Source of the DNA: Erpetoichthys calabaricus
Lineage: Eukaryota; Chordata; Cladistia; Polypteriformes; Polypteridae
Assembly: GCF_900747795.2 (NCBI RefSeq)
Contig: NC_041404.2
Location: forward strand, 80,326,950 to 80,390,949
DNA: 64,000 nt
Direction: 5' to 3'
The translations under genes and the position numbers were made by a program. Shown here piece after piece: positions 1 through 19,014 of this stretch; the stretch's first letter is position 1, and every line of letters starts with the position of its first letter. The notes under the pieces were generated by a model. The model was not told where the DNA came from. It saw nothing but the letters and a program-made list of their open reading frames with translations, and made no database searches.

Positions 1-454
1 AGAGTTTGTTTTTCAATCAAAAATCAATACGTGCCCTTCGAGCTTTTAAGTATGCGAAGCACCGTGCAGCATGTCGCTTCAGGAAGCAGCTGCACAGAAG
101 GTAGCAACGTGAAGATAATCTTTCAGCATTTTTAGACGAGTGTCCGTATCGTCTAGGTGTGCGAACAGCCCCCCTGCTCAATCCCCCTACGTCAGGATCA
201 GAGAAAGTCAGCGCAAGAGAGAGAGAAAAGTAAGTTGGGTAGCTTCTCAGCCATCTGCCAATAGCGTCCCTTGTATGAAATCAACTGGGCAAACCAACTG
301 AGGAAGCATGTACCAGAAATTAAAAGACCCATTGTCCGCAGAAATCCGCGAACCAGCAAAAAATCCGCGATATATATTTAAATATGCTTACATATAAAAT
401 CCACGATGGAGTGAAGCCGCGAAAGGCGAAGCGCGATATAGCGAGGGATTACTG
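1..454. mobile_element. Non-autonomous Tigger/pogo-like DNA transposon, right part
   Basis: The segment ends in GCGATATAGCGAGGGATTACTG followed by TA (455-456). Read on the other strand this starts CAGTAATCCCTCGCTATATCG, which resembles Tigger/pogo terminal repeats (CAGTNNTCCCTCGGTATCC type, TA target). Upstream lie several CCGCGAA and CCGCGATAT words typical of the subterminal part of such elements. No transposase is visible and the left terminus lies outside the window, so the extent is a guess. Family from memory. Confidence 0.45.
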
Positions 455-455
455 T

Positions 456-1825
456 AAACATAATGATTACATTTTGTCACATCTTGAAAATGAAGATTAC
501 AACAAAACAAATACAAAAAAAAAATCTGCACAGTTATAAACCCTGGAATCCTAAAAAGTTCAATTGCAGCACTAACTGGTAGACATGATTCTATACCACT
601 ATACAATCCTGGAACACCCTACGGTGAATATATGGTGCATCTTGTTAATTGTAAAGGGGCATTTAGCAAACTGACTTATAGCTCAATGTGAGTTTTATTA
701 ATATGTGTTTCAAAGATAAACATTCTCAGCCTTGGTTGCACTGGTCAGCATTTTTCCCGCTCTGCCATATGTATCTAAACACGCAAGGCTCCAAGCGCAG
801 AGATGAAACATTATGAGGATCTAAAAGCAGTATATGAGCTTCAAAGGCGAGGTCGCCTTCTATAGTTAGTTAGGCAGCAGGTGTGTGGGTGTCAGGGGGC
901 TGCAGCAGACCGCAAGGGTGTGTGCATATCTTTACTGACAGGAGGAAGTCCTAGAAAGTTAAATGTGGAGGACTATCAAGAACATGCCCCCTCAGCCTTA
1001 TAACTGAAATGTAATAAATTCAAGTGAGGAATTTTATGAAGTGATCCCAAGAGTAAGAGGCTGTCTTTTGGTTTGGAGTTAGTAGCTCAATGTTATGGTG
1101 GTTACCTTGGCAACAGGGGTGTGGTGGGTGAAGCAGGAATCTGGAGCCACTGTAACGTGACCTTATTACTGCTTTAAATATCATGGATGCAGGTCGGATG
1201 GCTAGACTCCCTTTCTGGGCATGCTCAGTTGCATTTACTACAGCATTGCAGAGCTGTTCCTTTAGGGTTCCATTTGCTGTTGGAGACAACAGCTGCAGGG
1301 CAGGTAGGGAGGCTGTACAGTTAACTACAGTAATAATACATAAATAGCAGGGCAACTAACCCTTTCAAGGCTTCCACACCTCATTACATAGTCCTTGTCT
1401 TGGTCTCGAAATAAAAATAAGCCTGATAAGTAAGGGATGCATTTTGACCAAAATTTTCCCATCCTCAAGAATCTTTGACTGACGTGTCCAGTGTCTATCT
1501 CCTGAAGCTGATGCATGGCCTGAATTTGACTACTTGTTAATATGAAGTGTATGGAAATAAATCAAGGTTCCCTCGGCCAACCTGTCTGACAACAGAGAAA
1601 TAGAAAGTAGTGTGCTGTAACACCTAAGGCGACAGGCTAAACTATGCATTTTTGGTTTAATCCCATTGCTGACACCAAAAGTCCTGGCTCCACATGTATA
1701 TTTAACAAAAATCCAAAGCATAGGTGCATGCAGTAACATGAATGAGTGGCCCATCAGGGTTTGATGGGGACTGGATCAGCATTCATGTGCAAACATACAT
1801 ACAGTAGTTCTGCCAATTTTCTCTT
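456..1825. other. Intergenic stretch without recognised gene
   Basis: Only short unrelated open frames occur here on either strand, with no recognisable protein family, splice pattern or repeat. The one notable item is an X-box-like palindrome at 1101-1114, listed separately. Confidence 0.5.
1101..1114. promoter_or_regulatory. X-box-like (RFX) palindrome
   Basis: GTTACCTTGGCAAC matches the two half sites of the RFX X-box (GTTNCC..GGNAAC) with the normal 2-bp centre. It lies 6.1 kb upstream of the caveolin start, so assignment to that gene is only a possibility. A single motif match can be chance. Confidence 0.25.
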
Positions 1826-2435
1826 TAGCACTGTAGTGTTTTAATTAGGTATCTGCATCCGCCTAACAATAAATGAAGCCTAAGTAGGACAGAGAGGGAG
1901 AGAGAATAAAGAGAGAAGTAAAAGAAAGGAAAGGAAGAGTAAGGAAGAGAGTCAGGAATGTGGCAGAGCCGGTGTTGTAAAAGGTAGGAGGCAGGTGGTC
2001 GGGAAGTGGCTTCTAAGTGGAGTGAGTAGATGGAGCCACAGGGGCACAGTTAAGGTTCCTAATAGGCTCCTTCTCCTAATGGGCTCCCGCTGAAGGAATG
2101 GCAGAGGGTGAAAGGAGTAGGGCTCACAGAAGTCACCTGCTGAATGCAGGGACATAAGCCAGATTAAGGAATGGCTGTGCTTGTCGGAAGGCATCTCTCA
2201 CTCCAGAGCAGACCAGAGGTCAGAGGCAGGGATGAAGTTTTAGAAGAAATCACTAAGGCTCATAAGGATTTTAAAAACGGATCCTGACTGTTTTAACCTT
2301 TGATTTTAACTATTTGGATTATTTATTTGCCATTTAACCTCTATGAAACTCTTTATTGTTAATAAAAAGCACAAAGCACTGCCTCGACTATGTTATGTGT
2401 CCTCATTGCCTAGTCCAACTTGGTTTAGGTCTATT
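1826..2435 (+). repeat. Dispersed LTR-like repeat R3, copy 1
   Basis: Homologous to the reverse complement of 8470-9265. Shared blocks: TAATTA-GG-ATCTGCA..CC near 1842; a purine-rich GAGAGA tract (1893-1952); GATTTTAACT.ATTTGGAT..TTATTTATTTGC near 2300; TCTTTATTG near 2352; and a final block TATGTGTCCTCATTGCCTAGTCC near 2395-2417. AATAAA near the end suggests a polyadenylation site as in an LTR. No coding capacity was seen. Ends are approximate. Its class (solo LTR or other) is inferred. Confidence 0.45.
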
Positions 2436-2465
2436 GATGTCTCAGGTTTAAGGGAGTGATGCCAC

Positions 2466-3905
2466 CTGCAGCCAACTTGGACATCACCCAATGACTACAC
2501 ACCACTTGCACTTGCATGTCACATCATGAAGACCCTTGAGAGGTTGGTATTGGATTATACAAGTCTTGTTGTGTTAGACCATATGGACCCACTACAGTCT
2601 GCAAGTCAGACAAAGGTTGGAGTGGAGGATGGCATTATTTGTGTGCTCCACAAGACTTATTCTTAACTGGTCAAAGCTGGCAGCACTGAGAGGATTGTTT
2701 TTTTGATTTCTCCAGTGCCTTCAATAAAATATAGCCATCCCTGTTAAGGGGTAATCTCAGAGATATGCAGATGGATGAGCCTATGGGGTCCTGGATAATG
2801 GAATATCTGTCAGGCAGACCACAGTTTGTGAGACTCAAGGAATGTTTCTGATATGAATGTTAGCAACACTGAAGAACCACAAGGAACAGTCCTGTCTCCT
2901 TTTCTATTCATTCTGTACACCTCTGTCTAGATACAGTATAGAACACCAGGGCATGTCAATTCAGATGATTCTGCACTTAAGGGGTGTATCGATAAAGGGG
3001 GAAAGACGGAGTATAGAAGACAGGCGGAGAAGTTTGTTTCATCCATCCATCCATTATCAAACCCACTATATCCTAGCTACAGGGTCACGGGAGTCTGCTG
3101 GAGCCAATCCCAGCCAACACTGGGCGCAAGGCAGGAAACAAACCCCGGGCAGGGCGCCAGCCCACCACAGGGCACACACACACAAAGACACCCACACACC
3201 AAGCACACACTAGGGACAATTTAGAATCGCCAATGCACCTCACCTGCATGTCTTTGGACTGTGGGAGGAAACCGGAGTACCCGGAGGAAACCCACACAGA
3301 CACGGGGAAAACATGCAAACTCCACGCAGGGAGGACCAGGGAAGCGAACCCAGGTCTCCTAACTGCAAGGCAGCAGTGCTACCCACAGCGCCACCGTGCC
3401 ACCCGAGAAGTTTGTTTCTTGGTGCAAATTGGTCATTGACTTTCGCCACACCAAAGAGCTTCTATGTCCGGTCACTATTCAAGGAGTGGATGTAGAGGTG
3501 GTCCACTCCATCACGTACTTGGAGGTGCACATCAGTGACAGGTTGGACTGGTCTCAGAACACAGAGGAACAATATAAGAAAGGAAGAGTACATTCCTTAG
3601 GAGACAATGTTCCTGTAATGTGGAAAATTACATCCTGTGGTGTGCTGGGCTAGTATCATTACTTCAAGAGAGGCCCACCAAATCAACAAGCTAATTGAAA
3701 GGGCAAGCATAGTTGTGGACCCTCTGAAGTTAGAAGTGAGGGAGAGAATTAAAACTGACTGCCATTATGAACAAAGCTGCACATCCTCTCTCTGACACAC
3801 CAACACTTAGAACTTTCAGCCACCGAAGTGTGTCAAGAAACGTTATAGGGCTTCTTTATACCAATAGCAATACGCCTGTATAATGCCTCACTGGGACTGG
3901 GACTG
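2466..3905 (+). mobile_element. Rex1/L2-like LINE fossil (reverse transcriptase part), split by a SINE
   Basis: Old non-LTR retrotransposon copy, sense on +. Translated pieces match the better preserved element at 32072-34112: the block around CHIMKTLERL (2518-2550), a relic of the finger region reading VGVEDGIICVLH (2607-2650), DFSSAFN-like at 2706-2730, then after the inserted SINE the segment KFVSWCKLVIDF and YLEVHISDRLDW (3405-3560). Many frameshifts and stops; no function expected. Interrupted by a SINE at 3041-3404. The 3' tail is not recognisable, ending before the TA array at 3963. Confidence 0.7.
3041..3404 (-). mobile_element. tRNA-derived SINE, full-length, inserted in LINE
   Basis: Reads on - as GGGTGGCACGGTGGCGC.GTGGGTAGCACTGCTGCC (tRNA-like head with A-box), a GGTTCGCTTCCC-like B-box, the core GCATGTTTTCCCCGTGTC..CAGTCCAAAGACATGC, and a (TGGA)n tail, seen on + as ATCCATCCATCCATTATC. 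Flanked by a perfect 14-bp target duplication GAGAAGTTTGTTTC at 3027-3040 and 3405-3418. The same family recurs at 31943, 34707, 36906, 43952, 55602 and 62701. Open frames inside it are meaningless. Confidence 0.85.
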
Positions 3906-3962
3906 CCAATTATCTCCATTATGTCATCATTATAATGGTAAAAATAGGAGTGTTGCTCTTAT

Positions 3963-3967
3963 CTATA

Positions 3968-4050
<83 letters not shown>
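3963..4050. repeat. (TA)n microsatellite
   Basis: About 88 bp of nearly pure alternating TA (one GTATG interruption at its left). It directly abuts the LTR-like repeat R1 at 4051 and, with 4625-4813, looks like one array split by that insertion. Confidence 0.95.
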
Positions 4051-4053
<3 letters not shown>

Positions 4054-4621
4054 AGCAGTAGAGCATATTAGTGCTCCCTTGAACCCTCAGGTACCACTCC
4101 AAACACCAGGTAAAACTATAAGTATTATTTATTTTATGATAATACTGTGCATAAAGCACCCTCCACTCCACACTACACATACAAGTATAAGTACAATAAT
4201 CAATAATCACTAACAATCCTCCACTCCCAGACACTTCGCCACCCTACCTCCCAGCTCAGCTCAGCGTCTGGGGTTTCCCATAGTCCATTTATATTCTCCA
4301 ACCCGGAAGTGGCTCCAGCCCAGCAGTCCATGAGTCCTTATCACTTCCGGGTCAGATTAAAAGTCCTTTTCTTCAACCCGGAAACACGTCGTTCCTTCTG
4401 GTCATATGATCATGACGTGTTTCCGGGTTATAGGGCATGCATAAGTCCTTGAGCCTCCCTGCAGCATCCTCTGGTGGGCCCCACGATGTCCAGCAGGGTT
4501 GGGAATAAAAACTCCACTGTCCATAATTCCCTGCTGGTCTTTGAGGCACTCCCATGCTACAGGGAGGGCTCCATCTAGCGGCCTGGGGGTGCTGGCCTGG
4601 ATTAACAGCCGGCCATCTCCC

Positions 4622-4624
<3 letters not shown>
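4051..4624 (-). mobile_element. LTR-like repeat R1, copy 1 (possible solo LTR)
   Basis: 574 bp with ends TGTGGGAGATGGCCGG..GCTCTACTGCTACA on the - strand (TG..CA). Homologous to 35542-36125 and 38909-39482. Shared features are several ACCCGGAAGTG / ACTTCCGGGTT boxes, a TATA-like AATATAAATGGAC (near 4290), GGGAAACCCCAG, and an AATAAA polyadenylation signal (near 4125). It is flanked on both sides by ATAT inside a TA array, compatible with a 4-bp target duplication. No coding region. Age moderate, judged from visible divergence between copies. LTR nature is inferred from ends, promoter/poly(A) layout and duplication size. Confidence 0.6.
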
Positions 4625-4690
<66 letters not shown>

Positions 4691-4694
4691 TGTA

Positions 4695-4757
<63 letters not shown>

Positions 4758-4778
4758 TGTATATTTATATATACTGTA

Positions 4779-4813
<35 letters not shown>
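4625..4813. repeat. (TA)n array with CTGTATATTTA interruptions
   Basis: Alternating TA for about 190 bp, broken by TGTACTGTATATTTATA (near 4686) and two further ACTGTATATTTATATA units (near 4755-4785). Self-complementary throughout, so it could form cruciforms and is prone to assembly error. Confidence 0.95.
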
Positions 4814-4816
<3 letters not shown>

Positions 4817-5169
4817 CACACATGTGCGAATGGAAGCCAGCAACAGGGTCTAGTTGTTCTTGAAGCACAGCATGGGACTGATTATGTGCACTAATGCCTT
4901 CTCTCATTCCTTGCAGGACCACTTAAGAGTTTCCACTTCTTGTTTCAGCATAAAGACGACCCCACGATGATGTCACTTCCCCCTGATGACCTCTTCCTCC
5001 CTCTTCACTATGTAATCCCGATGATCCCCCTGGTCTGCAGTTTGATGTATGACTCGGTTCGAAGAGGTTACTCTCGTTCCTAATCAAGTATTTTGCCTTG
5101 CAGCAGAGAATAACAGTATATGGGGTGGATCCCCCAAACCCTTTATCTTGTTCCTTTTGTATTATTACA
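4814..5169 (+). mobile_element. LTR-like repeat R2, copy 1 (possible solo LTR)
   Basis: Starts TGTCACACATGTGCG and ends ..ATTATTACA, with ATAT on each side (4810-4813 and 5170-5173) as a possible 4-bp duplication in AT-rich DNA. Shares its head with 19455-19826 and 35507, a mid block TTCTCTC.TTCC.TGCAG.ACC, and the tail GGTGG.TCCCCCAAACC. No coding region. More diverged from the other two R2 copies than they are from each other. Confidence 0.5.
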
Positions 5170-5173
5170 ATAT

Positions 5174-5715
5174 ATAAAATCCAATGTCCATCTGTCTGTC
5201 TGTCCGCTTTCACGAGAGAACTATTTAACAGATTTAGATCAGGTTTTTTCTATAATTTACTTGAATATTCTGGTTGATTTTGCAACTTCTCTCATAGCAC
5301 TATGTATCATAGATCGCTTGCAGTACTGCTTTATTTGCGTGAATCCAAGAGACACGCAATGAGCCAAGGGGACGGGAGGCAGTGCCCTCCTCATTCACAC
5401 ACCAGCCTCGGGGTGTATCTTACCTCTGCTTAGCTAGAGAACGAGAAAAATACTTAACGGATTTAGATCTGTTTTTTTTCTATAATTTACTTGAACATTC
5501 CAGTTGATTTTGCGACCTCTCTCATTGCGCTAAGAATCATAGTTCACTTGCAGGAGCGATATATTTGCGCTAATCTGAGACAGAGGCTGCGGGCCGAGGG
5601 GAGGGGGAAGTGTGACGTCAGGAGTGGGGAGCCAAGCAGGGCCCTCAATATCCTTTTTCACTAATACACGGGCGGAACCACGGGGACAGTTAGTACTCTA
5701 TATATAGAGTATTAG
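5174..5715 (+). repeat. Unclassified repeat with internal tandem duplication
   Basis: Two diverged units about 230 bp apart: TTTAGATCAGGTTTTTTCTATAATTTACTTGAA at about 5234 and 5465, each followed by GGTTGATTTTGCAACTTCTCTCAT / AGTTGATTTTGCGACCTCTCTCAT, a TTGCAG..TATTTGCG block and a GGGG-rich end. The leader is CTGTCTGTCTGTCCGC (5192-5207). The right end is a perfect palindrome TACTCTATATATAGAGTA (about 5694-5711). Helitron-like leaders and end hairpins look similar, but no convincing CTRRT end was found. Confidence 0.5.
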
Positions 5716-6900
5716 CGGACAGAAGGAATTCTTGGTCAGGTAGCTATCAGTACATGTTATTATATTATCTTAGTTAATATGCATTCTGTGGATCAGTATA
5801 TACCATCCATTCACATATTCATTTTTATTCTGGTAGTGGAGAGCAGGGTCTGTTCTAGCAGCTTCAGACACAATACAGGAATGAAGCCTCAGCGAGACAC
5901 TGGCCTGCTTGCTTTACAATGTGTATTCTACATGTTAATTCCATGAGAATGAAGTATCAGATATTAAAGTTCAGTAAATCTGCAACTTTGTTTGGAATTT
6001 TTTTTCCACCGAATTTTTGAGGTGAAATAACAGATCAGGAAATGACCCGAACAGGTTTACGACACTGAAAGTAATCCTGAAAGCCAAAATGTTCACCATT
6101 ATTTATTATACATTGATAACAAATGCGTGCATTGTTATGAAAGAGTAATCACATTATACGATTCAATGAATTCTTTATGAAGAGGCCAAAATTGTGATGT
6201 GGAATACAGTAACTGACATCAAACTGGCGCATTTCAACGTAAGAGAGAACCGGTGAGGTTGTCATAAGGCAGAGTCCAACAAATTGAGGCTTTTTCACAA
6301 GTCAGGAGTTGAAAAGTTCCGCTAGAGTACAAAGGCACAGAGGCCAGCAGGCTACCCTCTGTGAATTGCCCATTTTATTTTTAGACAATGTGTGTCTGTC
6401 TGGGTTTTCCTTTCCTCTCCTTCATTGACTTCTGCTGTTTCACCCTCTGTGCTTTTCATCAGTCAGCTAAATGTGTTTTATGTTACGGTCTGCACAGCAC
6501 TCTGCACAACAAGGAATAGAAGATATGGGTGGCACTGCTTTGTGACTGCTTGAAACAGAGCAGGCTGACAAGCCTAAGGCCAGAGCAAAATGATAGGATG
6601 CATTTGGGAAAGCCATGGTCCTAATGGCATTCGAGAGATTAATGAGACAGAGAGAGTGATGTTGGTGCGTTTGGAGTACAGTAGTTTTCATAGGGCTTGC
6701 ATGTTACCATTTAGGAAGAGAAGCACATTCGAAAGAGATGATAGCAGCTATGACATAGTAAAGAGCATTCATTACTGAACTACTACTTGTTCAACTACTT
6801 TTGTAAACCCGCAAAAACAGTTAGGAGAGAAGAGTGCACGCCAGAAAGAAAGCCAAAAGAAAAATTAGAGAATGGTCCAGCAGTGTTCAGGCCTCTGCAC
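5716..6900. other. Caveolin upstream intergenic DNA, nothing recognised
   Basis: No protein family, RNA gene or repeat recognised. Short open frames on both strands have no features of real genes. The distal promoter of the caveolin gene may lie here. Confidence 0.5.
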
Positions 6901-6907
6901 TGGTTCA

Positions 6908-6983
6908 CAACTGGTTAATACCCACCCCTCTAAAGCCTTCAGTTTGAGTGCCAGCTATTCATGTCTCTGGAGCTCCTCAGCTG
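6908..6983 (+). promoter_or_regulatory. E-box pair upstream of caveolin exon 1
   Basis: Two CANNTG boxes, CAACTG (6908-6913) and CAGCTG (6978-6983), lie 220-295 bp before the caveolin ATG. A TTAATTTAAAC stretch at about 7017-7026 could act as a weak TATA element. Mammalian CAV3 is muscle-specific and E-box driven (established), so these are plausible myogenic factor sites. Motifs this short occur often by chance. Confidence 0.3.
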
Positions 6984-7202
6984 TTCACATTGGCTCAGTG
7001 TCACAGAGTCAGTGCTTAATTTAAACTGCCTGGCTGCACTAGCGGTGAAACCTCACTTCAATCACAAAGTTAAAACTTCTACTGGAGAGACCACCGCTTC
7101 AGCCTGGGGCCATAGTGGCTCCACTTCTCCCAGGGAAACAGGCAGAGACGTAGACCCCCACTACAGCAGGAGCAACGCCAGAGGTGCAGCAACTCAACAA
7201 TA

Positions 7203-16406
<9,204 letters not shown>

Positions 16407-16831
16407 TGGGCCATTAATCTTAACTAGGTATTGGCTGCTGCAGGACAATGGCCTGACCAGATTAGGTCCTCAAGGAACCGAGGCCTTGTTGCAGTAGTGC
16501 CATTATTAATGAAGAGACCTACTTAAGAAGTTAAACTCTACTGTCATGCTATCAAGAAACCTCTTGCAATAAGCCTTGAATTGAGTCATACAAATCAAAC
16601 CTGGATCAAAATATATGATTATACTAAGCCTAGTTCCCAGTAATGTGTGTTTAACAACAGGTCCACACCCCAGAAGAATCTCTTTCCAAATTCAGACTCT
16701 TTCCTCTAGGCAGCTTCTAAGGAGATGACTGATCATCCAGCTCACATTTTAGCAATGCTGTTAAGCCAATGAGTGCACTACAGGACAATCTTTTTGGATA
16801 TGTATTTTATGAATATTAACATTACAAACCC

Positions 16832-16837
16832 AATAAA
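16832..16837 (+). promoter_or_regulatory. Candidate polyadenylation signal, caveolin
   Basis: AATAAA 426 bp after the stop codon, followed by T-rich sequence within 60 bp. It is the first AATAAA downstream of the stop that I found. The cleavage site is not determined. Confidence 0.5.
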
Positions 16838-18717
16838 GTATGGTTCACTCCATGGTTCTACTTTTCCTTACTTTGTTGCACTTTACTTTTCTACAACATA
16901 TTTGACTGGTGAATCTGACACTGGGACTAAGGTCTGTACCATTAGATCATGTTACAGTGCATTACTGGTTCTTGCAAGTCTATATGAATTTTGTGGTGTT
17001 TCACAAAATAAGGCAAAAAATTTTGTTCCTGGGTAAAGTGTAAGTTTATAAAAGTGTTGGAATCCTTTACTTAAGAAATGGAACTAAATGGAAGAAATTT
17101 GGCTACAGCCTAAAAACACAAATGCAATGTTTGTTGAACTCAACAGGGAACACTTCTTGATCTGCTCAGGTATCAGGTGTGACACTTAAATCTAGTCAAC
17201 ACATGTGCTCCCCTGTGCTCACCTCTTACGTTGATAAAAGGGTCATGACTGATCAGCACATTTCACTTTCTATACTCTCAGATTTCTCACCTTGTAATCA
17301 AATCCCAGCCAATGGGGTTCAGTGGGTTGAGTTCAGGCTGCAACTTTTACATCTGGTCAAAAACAGGGTTAGTATTGGATACGACAATTCATCCACATCA
17401 GAGCTCAGCGGGTCATTTCTGTTCATATTTTCTGACTGGATCTGGACCCTTTTTTCAGAGTGCTAAAACAGAATTTTAAACACATATTTTCATCTTATTA
17501 TGAAAGAAATTGAATTGAACATGTCTTGACTGTCCAAAGTTGGACTGGCATAACTGTTCCAACTTCTCAAGCATAAAGGAAGACAAGGAGACAAAGATTC
17601 AAAAACATACTGTCTTTACTATTTATAGGAAACATGAAGCATACAATCTGGAATTTTTGTTGGAGTTTTCTTGTCAAAATTTTGAAGACACTAACACATA
17701 GGACTCAAGCTTAAAATAATTGAACAACAACTGTCAAAAGTATATGTGAATGAACTAGAGCTTCCCATTGTATGCCACTGATTCAGTTTGTTTGCTTTCA
17801 TAAAGATCACTTAACAAAAGTTAGTCTGCCTGCTTTATAAGCTGCACCTCCTTTGAATAAGACATTGGAGTAAACAAAAAATTACTGGAGCCTTATGATG
17901 GAGCAGACTGCTGTAAAAGATACAGAAAGCATACTGTAATTGTAAGGTTAGCATTTCCATGCCTGCCTAGGCTTGAGAGTCACAGTTTAGCAGATGGGGA
18001 AACAGAGCGTCCGTCTGTGCCGTGCTGGCAAGGGACTTGATGCAAGAGTTTTAGAGTGTTTGTTTAGCAGTACATCCTACTAATAAAGAATAGTGGGAGA
18101 AAAAAATAAATTCCAATATTGGATTTTCATAGCTCATTTCTGTAGCAAAGGATAGGTGCAGGTTATAAAAGAACAACGCCAATAGATCATGAAATGGTTA
18201 CCTGTACAGCACACAGCTAAAGACAGACCTGCCAAGAACGCAGGGAATGCAAGGCAACTGCAATAACGATGGCTTTGGAAAAAACACAAAACAAGCAGGC
18301 CAAGAGGCAGTTTACAGACAGGGGATGACTACAGCATGTGGATGCAGAGATGCTGAAGCCAGTTTAGCACAGAATATCCATTGTGATTAGAAAAACCTAA
18401 CTGGTTAACTTGCTTACTGTGGCATGATTGCTACTTAATTCAAAGAGTTAAAAATATAAATGAAGATGAATAAATCCAAACTAAACTTTAAAAAAAATCA
18501 TTTTGTACAACAAAGTGAAGACGAAAGAATATTTGATGCCAAATGAATTAACTCAGTCCTAATAACACAGTGCAAAGTAGCCATTTGGACACTGGAATAA
18601 AAGAGCCACAGTGTGAACCAGCATCTTTCACATCAAACAGGATTAACAAATAGATCATCCTGCTCGGATCTGTCTTTCTCTGTCACTTTGCTTTTTCCTA
18701 GCCCCTCTACCTGGGGT
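16838..18717. other. Intergenic DNA between the convergent genes
   Basis: About 1.9 kb between the proposed poly(A) signals of the two tail-to-tail genes. No gene, RNA or repeat recognised. Long 3' UTRs of either gene may extend into it. Confidence 0.5.
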
Positions 18718-18723
18718 TTTATT
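18718..18723 (-). promoter_or_regulatory. Candidate polyadenylation signal, arhgap4
   Basis: TTTATT on +, i.e. AATAAA on -, 70 bp past the arhgap4 stop codon. This would give a very short 3' UTR. More distal sites cannot be excluded. Confidence 0.35.
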
Positions 18724-18792
18724 TCTGCTGTATAAAATCACCAGTCAGAAGCCACTCCTTTACAAGGGGCTATAAGAGATTTTTCTCCCCCT

Positions 18793-19014
18793 CTAATCCT
18801 GCTGCTCTCCACTGGGATTTGGACCTGTCCCACTTTTAAACAGAGCCCTCCCTCTCAGGCCAAATGGCTTCTTTGGAGTGGAACTTTGCTTGGCATCAGA
18901 ACCCATGCTGCTTCCTGATATTTTTGTGGGTGTACTCTCTGCCACCTCTTCTGGTTTCCCTTGCTTCAGAGACAGCAGCTCCTTGAACACACTGTTCATT
19001 TGTTTAGTAACCTC
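18793..19014 (-). CDS. arhgap4: arhgap4 last coding exon
   Basis: Residues 771-843 and TAG stop, acceptor TTTTCTCTCCAG. Begins [16 protein letters not shown], the coiled segment conserved at the ARHGAP4 C-terminus, then a Ser/Thr/Lys-rich tail ending PSGEQQD. Phase 0 start. Confidence 0.9.
   Translation of the reverse strand, partial: EVTKQMNSVFKELLSLKQGKPEEVAESTPTKISGSSMGSDAKQSSTPKKPFGLRGRALFKSGTGPNPSGEQQD

Noticed and set aside
1020-1754. Overlapping - strand frames of 63-111 residues near the left edge
   Set aside because: Composition and lack of motifs are those of random frames in non-coding DNA.
3883-4234. Open frames coding alternating Tyr-Ile
   Set aside because: They are translations of TA microsatellites (likewise 4373-4894 and 36810-37596).
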